From Ligula intestinalis (Eukaryota > Platyhelminthes > Cestoda > Diphyllobothriidea > Diphyllobothriidae): a DNA stretch of 64,000 nt. The notes under the pieces were generated by a model. It saw nothing but the letters and a program-made list of their open reading frames with translations. It made no database searches and was not told the DNA's origin. The stretch is taken from positions 8,686,464-8,750,463 of the forward strand of contig JAYGXS010000007.1 of assembly GCA_036362985.1 (NCBI GenBank), in the 5' to 3' direction. The translations under genes and the position numbers were made by a program. Within the stretch, counting starts at the first letter, position 1. The number at the start of each line of letters is the position of its first letter. Shown here one piece after another: positions 21,774-33,163 of the stretch.

Positions 21774-22560
21774 AATTATTGTTGGTCTTTGTCCACGCCA
21801 AGTCCATGCTCACGCTATCTTATCGCGTCTCCTAAGCACGTCCTTGGAGTAACGGCATGTGACCTTGAGGCGATGGCCTGCGTGCTTGTAGAGAAACTGG
21901 GCCCTGGTTCCTGGTCACGGGCATGGATGGCAAAATAACAGGGTGGTATATCCGCATGCCTGTTTATGGAGTTAGCATCTGACATCTAGGCCTCCAGCAG
22001 TTCGTGTCCCGTTCATTTACTGGCCTGTGTCATTATCGGTGTGTTCGAGAAGTCAAATGCGTGGCTTTCCTTCAGAGTGTGGATAGCGATCAGGGACTGT
22101 GGGTCGCCTTTCTGCACTGCCCGTTTGTGCTCCGTTATTCGTGAGCTAAGTCACCACCCGGTCTGCCCTGTATAATGGCAAGAACAGCCCCGACATGGCA
22201 CCTGATAAATGACGCCGGACTGCTCACCTACAACCAATGGGTCTATAACTTGCATGGCTCGTGCACGCATGGTAGCTGTCGGGCGATGAGCAATACCCAC
22301 AGCAAGCTCTGCAGAAATACGCTCGGTTGCTTCTGACACGTTTTTAATGTACGGTAGAGCGTGCCAGAGCGTTGGTGTTCCCCCTTCGCTTGTTCCCGTG
22401 GGCGCGTTCGGAGGCATCGGTGGATAAAACTGTTGGGGTATCCATTCCTGGCAAGTTGGTGCCGAATGTGTCGTAAATCTTGCGCTTGTCCTTCCGGTTC
22501 AATGCAGTGTGTTTTAGCCTTCTGAAATAGTGCTTGAATACGGCCCTGTTATTTTGCCAT
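21774..22560 (-). pseudogene. PLE GIY-YIG endonuclease segment, broken
   Basis: On the minus strand, from 22417 down: LWHALPYIKNVSEATERI, VGIAHRPTATMRARAMQVID, QSGVIYQVPCRGCSCHYTGQ and TG, the GIY-YIG core. After a stop it continues with SSRITEHKRAVQKGDPQSLI, HAFDFSNTPI, then GHELLEA-stop-MSDANSINRH. The GIY (VIY) and YTGQT motifs and the ELLE...SIN block identify a PLE endonuclease that nicks target DNA for primed reverse transcription. At least three stop codons break it. The reading frame then runs into the inverted arm at 21781-21945. Confidence 0.85.
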
Positions 22561-22830
22561 CCGTGACCGTAACCAGAAACCAGGGCTTAGTTCTTCTACA
22601 AGCACGTAGGTCACCAATTCAAGGTTACATGCCGTCACTCTAGGGACGCGCTTCAGGGACGCGATAAGATAGCGTGAGAATAGACTTGGCTTGAACAAAG
22701 ACCAATCAATAACTGCCACCACCAACCCTTCCCCTTCTCATTTACCCTGACGATGGCTTCAAGTGTGGAGCCGAAAGCTCAGAATAAACCTATCGTTCAA
22801 AGGATCGCTTCTGCGTCTGCTTTACAACAA
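22547..22830 (+). mobile_element. PLE tail, forward arm of inverted PLE
   Basis: This stretch repeats on the plus strand the sequence that the neighbouring PLE carries on the minus strand at 21781-21945: TGTTATTTTGCCATCC, ACCAGAAACCAGGGC, GACGCGATAAGATAGCGTGA and ACAAAGACCAAT. It continues uninterrupted through the 3' untranslated part, a hammerhead motif and TCGTTCAAAGGATCGC to about 22830. The two arms are head to head with about 0.6 kb of PLE between them. Confidence 0.8.
22741..22790 (+). ncRNA. Hammerhead-like motif in PLE 3' end
   Basis: CTGACGA at 22747-22753, stem II GGCTTC/GGAGCC (six pairs, one G-U), GAAA at 22773-22776, then AGCU as self-complementary stem III and C17. Flanking strands can form a short AT-rich stem I (TTTA with TAAA). 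Stem II is better paired than in the reverse copy at 21.0 kb. Confidence 0.7.
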
Positions 22831-23799
22831 GAACCTGGGGCACGCATATTTGCTTCTTTTTTCTCAGTTTCATTGTTATGAATCATACGCAATGTTTCGG
22901 AACACTCTCTTGAAACTATGCCAGTGCGTCTGTACACGCACGTGTAATACTAAAGTACTATTCGCAAACAGCGAGTAGCCTTTAATTGCGTGGAGGTGAT
23001 CCACTCATCCAGCTCTGTAAGACATTAGACGAGCCCCCACATGGTTCAGCAAGAAACGTAGCTTAAATATATCCGGAGCTTCATGTGACAACACCTAGAA
23101 TGCCCTGGACACCTTACACTGTCAGAGAATCCACCGTCATAATGGAATTTTAGGCGCGGCTGAAAACAGTGGCCGAACGCTGGGAGCTTTGCCCTTCAAC
23201 ACAGAAGATCAACGCTCCACCGATGTCCTACAGATGAATACTGAGTGTATTTCATGTGACAGTTCCATATTATAAACGACCTATACTGGTGCTTCGTTCT
23301 TTTATACAAATTTTATCTTACTCCGGCTGCCGTGGTTAGTTTGTTCGCTCTGACGGCTAAAGCAGGGATGTACCGACGCACGTGTTCATTTATTATCCCG
23401 GTGGTTGCCGAGTGAAACGTTTCGTACACGGTATTGTTCTCGGCATCCGTGTAAATGCATTAAAACACAAATTCGCCAGACATCAAGCATCTTATTTCCC
23501 TGTCATGCACGTAAAAATTTAATTAACTACAGCAATGCATTTGTTTGTACTACTCACAAAAAGTGCGCAGCCATTCATGCTAGTACTGACGTCTTATTTC
23601 TGTCTTTTCAGATGCAATAATTTAAACATATTCTGTTGTTTTCCATTTATATGTTAAGGCAAATTTTCGGTTAACTTTTAAAAGAAAATAAGTTCAAGAT
23701 ATCCAACCATCTCTTCTTTTACCTGAAATGAACCACCTCCTTAGATATCCCAGTCAGGTCTTGACGCCGGATCTCGAGCAGTATTCGTTTTCGTATTGA
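22831..23799. other. No gene recognised
   Basis: The first 30 bases (ACAACAAGAACCTGGGGCACGCATATTTGC region, 22820-22855) recur in reverse at 28985-29020 and belong to PLE termini. The rest shows short open frames without recognisable motifs. Confidence 0.4.
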
Positions 23800-24689
23800 T
23801 TTCCAATTTTGTAATAAATTATAATTCGTAGTATATGTATATTGCATAATTTATTCTTCCTTTTACCAATAGAATATTTAAATGATGTTCCTTTAACTTG
23901 CATACTTGGAAGGGTGACTCTATTTCGTGTTGCGATATCATTGGTTTTGACTGCCTTATAAATTCTTATATATTTTACGAAACAGTAAACAAATCAATAT
24001 GTTGTACTCATTTGGTGGAAAATTACACCTTGCTTACTTGTTATACTTAAAGAGCAAGGGTGCCTTTTGATTAAAAAAAACCTAAATTGCGGAATAATTT
24101 TGAAACATACCTACTGCTTCATTCGAATTCATGGTTTACAAACCACGCACCATGTACACCTGCCGTAATAAGCGTACGTTTTCGGGTACAGTTTTAGGAA
24201 GAACTTATATAGTTGTCATAAAATATTGCAATAGGTGTGGGACATGCCTAATAAAGTATCGGCAGCATTAATCCATTGACGGATACGATGTTTTATGAAT
24301 GAACACAGCACATTTGATAAAAAAAGCTCATAAAAAAGATCTTCTTAAACCATGAGATACAGTGTATTTAAGTTTACAATTTAAAGAAGGCGTTATTTGC
24401 TGCTAAAGTAGAAAAAACAATATTTCTTTCATATCAATATTTAATAAATATTTTAAACTTTATAAAAACAGTCAGAATCAGTGAAAAAATTCATACTATT
24501 TAAGTAGTTAATTTGTACGGCATGCACCTTTTGATAACGGTCAAAACTAAGCGCATTATAAAGCTAGCATCCCATTGTGACTCCTATAACTCCAGAATAG
24601 ACTACTCGATAATCAGTAGCACAACCTGAGTCAATTTGGATTACGGAAAGACTTTCAATGTGTCGTATATGTCGAAATGTTACACGAAT
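23800..24689 (+). repeat. Dispersed repeat R4, degraded copy
   Basis: Segments such as AATAATTTTGAAA, CATAAAATATT and GCATTAAT with spacing as at 35.58-35.85 kb mark an old copy of the repeat I call R4. It is AT-rich with no coding signal. Confidence 0.4.
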
Positions 24690-25002
24690 TTAAGCTTCTT
24701 TTCCCTGATGAAAATTTGAAGACTGTATAAACAGCAAAATTAAATGGATCCATAAATTTCGAGAGGGCTCTTCAGTTGCCACCCCTCATTGCATAACGGG
24801 AATAAACGTTAGAGAAAACACACAACTGAATTCATACAGAAAGAATCGATAAAAATCAGCAAGGTCACTGTACATGGCCAAGAGGCATTCGATAAAGCTG
24901 AAATTTACACGCTGTAGACAGCAAAAACTGGAGAAAAAAAACGTCTAGGCAAAAAGAAAGAAAATTTTGGGGAGGGGGGGATGTGTAAACAAGGAGCCAG
25001 TG
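24690..25002 (-). mobile_element. PLE 3' untranslated region
   Basis: Minus-strand 3' region of the long PLE at 25.0-27.0 kb. It is recognisable because the same sequence follows the coding end of the plus-strand copy at 44.33-44.62 kb (CTCCAGTTTTTGCTGTCTACAGC and GAAATTTATGGATCC in that orientation), and degraded pieces occur at 34.6-34.83 and 56.4-56.7 kb. It includes a C-rich stretch next to the stop codon. Confidence 0.8.
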
Positions 25003-27005
25003 TTACCAAGGTAGAGTTAGGTTAACTACATGCTCCAATTGTGTACATAGGTCGGGTTTAAACCGCCTTATGTACGCTGCCTCCAGGTAGCGTAAGGTGC
25101 GAGTTGTTCGTGCTTGAACAAGTACTCGGAAGGAGGTTTTAGGGTCCTCGGAGTGGCCCGTATCTAGCAAGTGTTCAGTGATTGACGAGCGGGGTGTTCG
25201 GTTTTCTTCCTTAAACAACCAGCTAGGTAAGTGTTCCTTTGCTCTGGTGGCCAATTGCCTTTGCGTTCGCCCTATGTACCTGCATCCGCAAGTGCGTGTA
25301 AATTCATAACCACAGTTTGAAGTGGCGTGCATCGGCAAGGCATCCTTCGCACGAGGAATCAGTAAAAGCTTTCTTAGATTGCAAATTATAAGCTCAGCGG
25401 TATAATATGTCCTGTGAATGGCATTAATGAGTCGTGTCTTGATGGTATTGAAAATGTTGTCACCCTTAAACGGCAAAGATATGAAAACGGGCTTCTTCGG
25501 AACTATCTGTTCCGTCATTGTAGGCCCTAATGGTTTTTTATAGTTGTCTATAAACTGTGTTGGTTATCCGCGCTCCTGTAGAGTTACTTTGAGTTAAGTT
25601 ATTTCAGCTTCCAATGTATCCACAGAACAGATTTTTCTCGTTCACTGGAAGAGAGTGCATACCAAGTTTCGTTTCCATTGAATGGGCACAAAACTCAAAT
25701 AATGCAAATACCGTCCTTTCCACGTATTCTTATGGTAGACAGTTCGTGTGATGGAGCCATCTTTCTTTCTTGACCTGTGAACATCGAGGAAAGAAAGCTG
25801 ATTATCCTGTTCCTGTTCCATGGTAAATTTGATCTTGGGATGCAGGCTGTTCATTATAAGCAATAATTGTTCAGCTTCTTTGATGTTGTCTACGATCGCG
25901 AAGACTTCATCTACTTATCTTCCGTACAGGGTTATCTTGTTCAACTTCGTGGATACTTTTTCTTCTAGATGCCCCATAAATATGTCAGCAAAAGTTTGTC
26001 CCAGGGGACTTCCCATTGCTACTCCATCAATTTGTCGATATAGATGGCCATCAACTAGAAATTGCACATCTTTACTACATAATTTTAATAAATCACGTAA
26101 TATTTCAGGGGATAGGCGAGTTTCGGAAGAATAGGTGCAGATGATTTCAATAGTTTCATCTAGTGGCACGTTGGTGAATGATGATTCAACGTCAAGAGAG
26201 ATCATATATTTGTCTGAAATATTTTGATTCCTAATTTCATCAATAAAATGGAAGCTGTCTCTTAGTGAAAATTTATTGCGGATAAGTTCCAATTATTTAA
26301 GTAGCCATTGCGCTATTCTGTAAAAGGGAGAATTGTACATCAATAGAATAGGACATAACGGAATATCCCTTTTGAGTTTTAGGTTATCCGTATAGGCGTA
26401 GAATATAAGAACCTCTTGGTTTTAAGGATAGCGCTCTTTTGGTATCTATTAGATTATTATCCAACAGACGCTTGATAGTTTTCCAGGCGGAATCTTCCAA
26501 TGCCTTGGTTTCTTCTTTGCCTTGTGGTTCTTGACGGAATTTACTTGAATCATTTAAGATATTTTTCAGCTTTTCAGCATAATCCTTACGATTGATAATG
26601 AAAACTCCATGTCCTTTGTCTGGTTTAGAAATTAATATTTCTTTGTGATGTTTTAATTCGGATAGAGCAAGCATATTTTCTTTAGTTATAAGCGTACGTT
26701 GTGATATTCGAGCTCTTCTGTACTGGTATGCGATATCCACAAATTTGGCTTTCATCCATCCTAAGTCGTCATGGATCTGGTATTATGTCTGATAGTTGAA
26801 AGCTCAAGTCTTCAAATTGGGCTTCAATTTCAACTGGATTAATTCTTTTCTTTGGCACACAGAAATCTAGTCCTAATCAAAGGGCTTCTGTCTGCTATTT
26901 GTTTAATTTAATGTCTGATAGATTCAAGATAACGTCGTCTGAGTTCAGTTGAAAAATATCTTCTGTTGGCTTCTTACAAATTGATTTCTGTAACTTAAGG
27001 TAAAA
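25003..27005 (-). pseudogene. Penelope-like element polyprotein (RT + GIY-YIG), near full length, broken
   Basis: Longest PLE in the window, read right to left. The N-terminal block GLDFCVPKKRINPVEIE (near 26850) and ISKPDKGHGVFIINRKDY (near 26620) precede the reverse transcriptase, whose palm shows SLDVESSFTNVPLDETI (near 26170) and DGVAMGSPLGQTFADIF (near 26000). The catalytic box, expected as Y-V-D-D/E, reads stop-VDE at 25915: a TAA replaces the Tyr codon. Then EQDNQLSFLDVHRSRKKD and, after a frame break near 25640, KGDNIFNTIKTRLINAI. The GIY-YIG nuclease is YEFTRTCGCRYIGRTQRQL (near 25280) with SSITEHLLDTGH downstream, and the protein ends VVNLTLPW. PLEs use this pair to nick DNA and prime reverse transcription. 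It is a different family from the 14 and 39 kb copies. Frameshifts near 25560 and 26300-26390 and several stops make it dead. Confidence 0.92.
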
Positions 27006-27739
27006 TGCATCTCTAGTCTTGCCTTGCATACTATATGCATACAAGGCAGTAAAATGCGGTAAAATATTATTTTACATTTTTTATCTCTCTTCATTTTGTT
27101 CATAAATATGCACTGGTATAGCTTTACGAAAAAAATGCCAACTTTTTGTCTTTCCTTTCTTATCTAATGCTCATTCTTCCGACCCTGCTTTATAAACTCG
27201 TGTAACCTTTCCATTATTAAATGTTCGGCGAGGTTACAGGCCCGTTTTCGCCGCGGTGGGAATTCGTTGTCAGTAAATGACCCAGAGATGAGAGAAAGAA
27301 AGTCCGATTCGTCCTTCATACGCCCTACCGGACTTATGGCAACCTGTTTAGTGTGAGCTTAATAGCACCATGACTCTTGAATATATGGACTCTCGGCGTG
27401 TGTCCGACACCTATCTGAAGACAGAATGCATTATATACGCGTGGGGTACTTTTCATTGAGGGTAGGCTTGCGTTGCATCTACCAGGCTCAATCAACTTCT
27501 CCCCACCACACATGGACCCTATATACCAAACAAGTTTAAAAAAGGGAGGCAAGTTTAGCAGTTACCTCCAAGCTCATTATTGAACAGGCAAATGCACACA
27601 TGAGGCGACATTCTCATAATCATCAAATGAAGCACTACGTACACTGAAATTGTACTACAGCTGCGATAAATGACTTTTTTATACGCCTCGTAAATAAGCT
27701 GTTCAAAGACCCCCCCCTTATCTGTGCATGTCTCAGACT
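27006..27739. other. No gene recognised
   Basis: No protein or RNA signal identified. An open frame on the minus strand (27552-27334) has no recognisable motif. Confidence 0.35.
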
Positions 27740-27840
27740 TGATTACGATTACCTATGACTAAGGATTCCCGACGGAATCCGAAACGTCAGGCAAATAAAA
27801 CTCTTGTTCCAGTGATCGCATCTTCGTCTTCTGAGAAGCA
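27740..27840 (+). mobile_element. PLE 3' end with hammerhead relic
   Basis: ACGTCAGGCAAATAAA, then CTTGTTCCAGTGATCGC and ATCTTCGTCTTCTG match the 3' termini of the PLEs at 14.9 and 39.1 kb. Only the end of the element is present, a 5' truncation typical of reverse-transcribed copies. The hammerhead-like part (27753-27792) has a perfect seven-pair stem II, GGATTCC/GGAATCC, and GAAA followed by the self-complementary tetramer ACGU ending at position 16.1 and C17. However the first core box is CTATGACTAA rather than CTGATGA, so the ribozyme is inactive. Confidence 0.75.
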
Positions 27841-28984
27841 ATATTACTTAGCAGGCCGATAAATTAAATTGCTTAAGTGCAAAAGATTAAAAAAAGGCCT
27901 TGTAAAATTATGCGAACGAATAATGGAAGTCAGGCGAATTCAAATATGATCATAAGGCATTAGGCTACCCTCCGTTTACTCCTAATGAAGAATTTCCCGA
28001 TGCCTGGAAAATAATTGTGCAACGGCACACCTGTTTAAACAATTGAGGCATTTCTTTGGGTCAGAGTCAGATGTATCGCTCAATTATCTTATCTACCAAA
28101 ATAAAACAAATTGGAACAAATTGTATTCATCGATTCTTCCTCCAATTTTCGTCCAGCTTAATACAGAGCAAAAATTACATCGAGAAAAACAAGCTGCGTA
28201 CCTACACGAATCATAGCAATGGGCAATTCGGAGGTGTTTCCATGCATAGTCAATTTTCTTCTAACAGAAATACCATTATTGATGTCTACAGCAGATGTGA
28301 TATTGTCCACTCAATACTTGATTGCACTTGTAAAAAGTCATATGTCTTCAATATTATATTAGCTGACCTGTTTGCAGGCCGTTCGATGTCGTGTTATTTT
28401 AAATATATTTATTAGTCAACATATAATTATGTTCATTTTGTAAATTGTAATGACTGATAGTACAGATAAAGGCCCACAGTAAAAACTGGCAATTAATAAG
28501 TGTTGCATTTATTTTAAACGATTTATTCGAATAATCTGCCTTTTCAAAAACACTTAAATCATATTTCCTTGCAACTGAAGATGAAACTTGGTAAGTTCGT
28601 TCGTTAATTTTGCGGGCCCGAAACATTAGATTATAGAGAAGCTGCTGCAAATCAACAACTTTACTTTTCTCAATATAAATAATGCGCTTTTACGCTAAAC
28701 ATATTTTAGTTTACGCTAACTTCTTACATTTTAAAGTAACATGATAACGGCAGTATAAAAACAAAACCGAAGTCAAGTGGACCAAAATACAAAAATGTTG
28801 ACGAGACTGCTCCTCTCTTGCCAGTACTACTGAAAGTCCCCCCCCATGGAGTAAAAGAGGGAGAAGGTGAGCATAATTCATATGTTTTATTTGGATAGCC
28901 GACAGCTGAGAAGCAAGCATGCATAATTTTGCCTGCAATTCTGTGTACTTTTAGTTAAATTGTTTTTTTTTCACGAATAGAAGC
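27841..28984. other. No gene recognised
   Basis: A 119-codon plus-strand frame (28056-28415) and overlapping short minus-strand frames have no motif I recognise, and composition gives no clear coding signal. A run of nine C bases lies near 28838-28846. Confidence 0.35.
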
Positions 28985-29065
28985 GAATATGCGTGCTCCA
29001 GGTTCTTGTTGTAAAGAATACAAAGACGCGATCATTCCAGAGATCGCGTCTTTGTCTTGTTTTTC
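28985..29065. repeat. PLE end-to-end inverted junction (hairpin)
   Basis: CAAAGACGCGAT and ATCGCGTCTTTG form a perfect 12-bp inverted repeat around CATTCCAGAG. The left side, read in reverse, equals the PLE terminus at 22.80-22.85 kb (ACAACAAGAACCTGG); the right side, CCAGAGATCGCGTCTT, equals the terminus at 20.97 kb. So two PLE 3' termini meet head to head. Confidence 0.7.
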
Positions 29066-31279
29066 CTTTTGAAAGCAAATTCGCCTAGTTTTTCGTGCTT
29101 CATCAATTCATCTTTAATCTGGTCGTTACGTCAAAGTCGGCGCTACTGCTTCCTCTTAGACACATATTGCTCAACATTAATGATTTCATTGAGATGGCAT
29201 AAACTAAGAAGTTTATAAAACCAAACTAGTGACACCCTCTAAGATGCGACTTTTTGCGTTTTATCATTCGCGAGTTGATTAAAAGCACCTTATGCATAAA
29301 ATGTGCCGGAATTATGCTCCTGTCGTGAAGTATGGGTGGCAGATATTTATTGCGTTTTTTCTACATGCTGCTGTACTAATAATTTGGCGAGTGCTGCTTG
29401 TAAAAATCGTTGCAAAATTTAACATGACATTTTTACATATATTTGGTCATTTTATTTTGATATACTGAAGTCATTTAATAATAAAAAATGTTAATAATTT
29501 GGAAAAGTGTCCTTTTAAATTCAATCTTTGGGGGAAACAGACATTAATTTTGGCTAAATCGTGAGTAATTTTAGATTGAAGAAACGTTTTATACAAAAAT
29601 GTCTCTAATATGTGCAATTGCACAATGAAATTATAAAGTTGTTTGACTAAACCTTTTTATCCGTACCGATACATATCAACATCAATACGATTTTTGAACG
29701 GGAACGCGCAATATGCTTTCATTTTTGTGTTTCGTGTCGAACTGTCCAGATGTCAAAGCATATACTGTCTGACGTTGACTTCGTGCGCATACGAAAATTG
29801 GAAGCCGAAAGGCTGCCGCCTAAGTCGTTAAGTCACATTTTTATATAATGGAGGCCACAGTTTCGGGAATTGTCAACAATAAGACAGTGTCCGGACGTAA
29901 TATTCGTGGTCTCAAATAGTCTACATCGAAAAAGGTTCACGATTTCATTCGTCTAATACTAAAAAGGTAGCACTATATGTTTATTTGGATTATTGAAAGG
30001 GAGAATTTGTTAATGGTCGCTCAATACATGATAAGCATAGGAATATAAAATTAAGCCCTTCGTCGGCAGACAACTGCGATGAAGCAATTTTAAGTAAAAA
30101 GAACAAATTAAGGAATGTTTTAGATTTTTTTAGTAATATGACTGTCGTAGGCATTCAAATTGAAAGAGCATTTACTTTTGTGATGATGTTGTTTCGTTAG
30201 AAAAGCCGCTGAATACAGCACAGACGATAATACGGGGAAAATACTCAAATACAAGAAAATCAGCATCGAAGTCAACTTTAAAAACTGCCATCACCTCATG
30301 GTTTGGATGATTTTAAGGCTTTGAGACTGACAGAAGATAACATAAAAGCAAAGTGTATATCGGTATAGCAAAACATGGTCTAGGCTAGCTCAGCATTTAC
30401 CGACGTCGGATGGCCACCGTCACGTTGCAAAATAACGATCCTGCTCATCGATCAAAGAAGGCATGATAATGATTTTTCTTAAGAATAAGTTTAATATTTT
30501 TAAGAAGATAGCCTGCCTTTCTGTCTTCATAATTCTTCCGAGCTCGCAGGTACTTCATCCCATTGCAAATCATATTGCCATTGCCAAGAGAAACTAGGAC
30601 AGGCCAGCACACTATATGCTAATGCCACAGAAGTTGGAATTTTCTGATTAATTATTATGTAAATAAAACAAACCCTGAGGTCCTTGTTGCTTTTCTGTCG
30701 TTCCGAATTACTGCTGTTTATAATGCTAATGGAAAATCCACGAAATGTAGAAGAGGGGAAGTGAAATGCCAATTGGGAAAAAATATATTTTGCAGACTGC
30801 AGACTGTACTGTATGGGAAATTACAACATCAATTTATACTACTAAAGTCTGTTTGTCAGCAGTAAGTAAATATTTCACAGTGGTTGACGGGTTTTAAACC
30901 AGATATACACTTACCATTGGGTGCACGCCTAAAGACATTGAATAAACTGATATATACCGCGAAAAACAATTAAGTTTCTCAGGAGATTAAAAAGCTGAAT
31001 TTTCAAAAAGGGTATATCAAACAGAAAGCAGACAGCGAAACCTGGAGGGCTCATCGATGAACAGGACCTCTCACAGATTTTTTAAGCAGCCGTAGAATAC
31101 CGGCGAAACACTTCGCTAGGTCTTGGAGCTAGTACCTGCTCTATTAGTTAGGTACGTTACAACACCAATTTATGTGCTTAAATATAATTGCCACCGGACG
31201 AAATATTTATCGGTCAGTTGTTAACTACAAATATAATTCGTTTGATTGTTTTTTGGGACAGAACCTGTGGTTACAGTGC
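29066..31279. other. No gene or recognised repeat
   Basis: AT-rich sequence. Open frames up to 81 codons lack recognisable motifs. I found no tRNA-like, ribozyme or PLE signal. Confidence 0.4.
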
Positions 31280-32560
31280 TCTCATCCTGTATGCACAGGC
31301 TGCACCGCGACGAGTTCAACGCCAGGCACGAAAGTCTGCTTATTCGGCGGCTAACTTTAACTTAAGGTCGTTAAAATATCGTCCACTAAACATACAGCAG
31401 TCATCGTGAGAAGCTCATGTACTATAAGCCGTTGACGCCAAATGCATTTTATAAAAATGTTTTCGCTTCCGATTTGAATTAAGTTTTCTGTACGTTCTCT
31501 GCAAGACCATTTGCCAAATTGGTGTCTTTCGGGAATGTTTCTTTGATCAAAACTTTAACAAATTGCACCTTATGTTTTCACGTCAGCGTTCAACCCTCAA
31601 TTCTATCGGAGTGCATCGAAACGAGAAAGGCGTGGAGTTGAGTACTCTAACATAAGATTATACTTGATTTTTACAGGTTCGTACTTTTAATTTAATGCCA
31701 GGTGACGGAGTAGGGTCAAGAAGATCATTGGTTCTAAAAGGTACAGTAATTTGTGTGACGCGACTTAACATTTCTGCGTGTCACAGCCAGCTCAATTTGC
31801 AGTATTTTTAAAGCAGCGCATGCCCCTAGCAATGCCCATCGTGCCTAGATTTGGTGCAAAGTTGTTCCAGCCAATCGGCCACGAAGCATGTTTAGGAAAA
31901 TTTTCAAACCTAGAACAGTATACACGGCCCATTTATCGGTTTTTCGCCTTAAACTTTTCCACGCTGCCACTATTCAGTTTGGTATGAACCAGCCTAAGAG
32001 AAGTGAAGAAGGTAAGCGGTTTTCACATTTAAATCGGCCTGTTTTTCGGCAGTCATGTATAAGCGATAGAAAGATGATCTACCATACACTTTTGACAGTT
32101 TGTGGGTATGGTTGCTTACGCACGACATGCTATAAGCTTAATTTTAAGGTTCCAAAAATTGCTTATGTCATTAGCACAACAAAAGCATTGAATGTAATTC
32201 GAACGGATGCAGTCGTAAGCTGCGCTTTTGTCATCAGTCATTCAGATATTTTCATTCGGGTTGAATTCCTTTTGTCGGCCTTCGATTGCAAAAGCAGTTT
32301 AAACGATTTATTTTTCGTGTTTTCGATGTTGTTGAAGATTTTGCTTACTAAATAAGCTTTATTTTGAGCTATAAATGGCACCATCGTAGTATCGTGAGCC
32401 CATATTCTGTCTGACTTATTGCTACAGTTCAAAACTTTAGGCATTTCAGCTTTTCCTACCGGAGAAATACCTTCATCATTCGTCAAAAAACGTAAAGTAC
32501 TATGTGATCAGGATCCCGCAAACAGCATTACCTGGGTCCCAATGAAGTGTGCCTTAAATT
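31280..32560 (+). repeat. Dispersed repeat R6-R3 copy
   Basis: It opens with the R6 block (GTCTGCTTATTCGGCGGCTAAC, then GGTCGTTAAAATATCG), shared with 48.97 and 56.94 kb, and passes into R3: GCCCCTAGCAATGCCCATCG, GTTCCAGCCAATCGGCCACG, ACACGGCCCATTTATCGGTT and AAGTGAAGAAGGTAAGC. A 155-codon frame (31888-32355) crosses it but drifts relative to other R3 copies, so I do not call it a gene. Confidence 0.6.
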
Positions 32561-32999
32561 GACCCTCTAAATGTTAATGGAATAAGGGTGTCGAGTCCAG
32601 CGAGCTGAGCTGAACTTATATCTGCAGAAATAATACTTCGGTTCATCCCTCATATTTGCGTGCCTCCCAACAGCCAGTATGCGCTGTTTGCCAACAAAAC
32701 AAACGGCCTTGTTCTAAATTAACTGTGTGCTGGAGTTTCAAAACGCTCGCTGGAATGTGTCGTATAAGTTTTAGCATCCATTCAAGCCGCCGTGCTTTTG
32801 CGATAGCTTTTATTACTTAAGCTATTTGCAACTTAAATTTTCACGTAAGCGTTAAGCAACCTTCGTTTCTAATAAGGTTGGCCATGTTAAGTTTGTGCAG
32901 AAAAGATAGATTAAACACTTCGCTTACACTGCTTTCTACTCTCTTACCTGCGCCCAGTGTCGGGACGTGTTCAAGAAGTTAATCGCTTGGACAAGAGGA

Positions 33000-33163
33000 A
33001 ATTATTGGAGTGACATGAATCTGCGCCTAAACATGCAACATCAACCACATTGTGTGGTATTTATAATTATTACAAACCTCTGATAGCACCTACCGTGCCC
33101 ACAGTTGGCGCGAGGTTTGTCCGGCAAATCCGGCACGTATCACGTTTTGGGGTAATTTTTTTT
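33000..33163 (+). repeat. R3 repeat, 5' part
   Basis: ACCTACCGTGCCCACAGTTG, GAGGTTTGTCCGGCAAATCC and GGCACGTATCACGTTTTGGGG match R3 at 50.77-50.89 kb. The duplicated segment follows directly. Confidence 0.65.

Noticed and set aside
24700..24730. Hammerhead core at CCTGATGAAAATTTGAAG
   Set aside because: CTGATGA is present, but no stem II and no GAAA box follow; the complement is the ordinary end of the PLE 3' region.
26990..27060. Short palindromic CTATATGCATACAAGG-like repeat as a terminator or regulatory site
   Set aside because: Weak, short and AT-rich; nothing links it to a transcript.
28056..28415. 119-codon open frame as a gene
   Set aside because: No known motif and AT-rich composition. 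Such lengths occur by chance in a window of this size.
31888..32355. 155-codon open frame as a gene
   Set aside because: It overlaps the R3 repeat, and other R3 copies do not keep the frame open.
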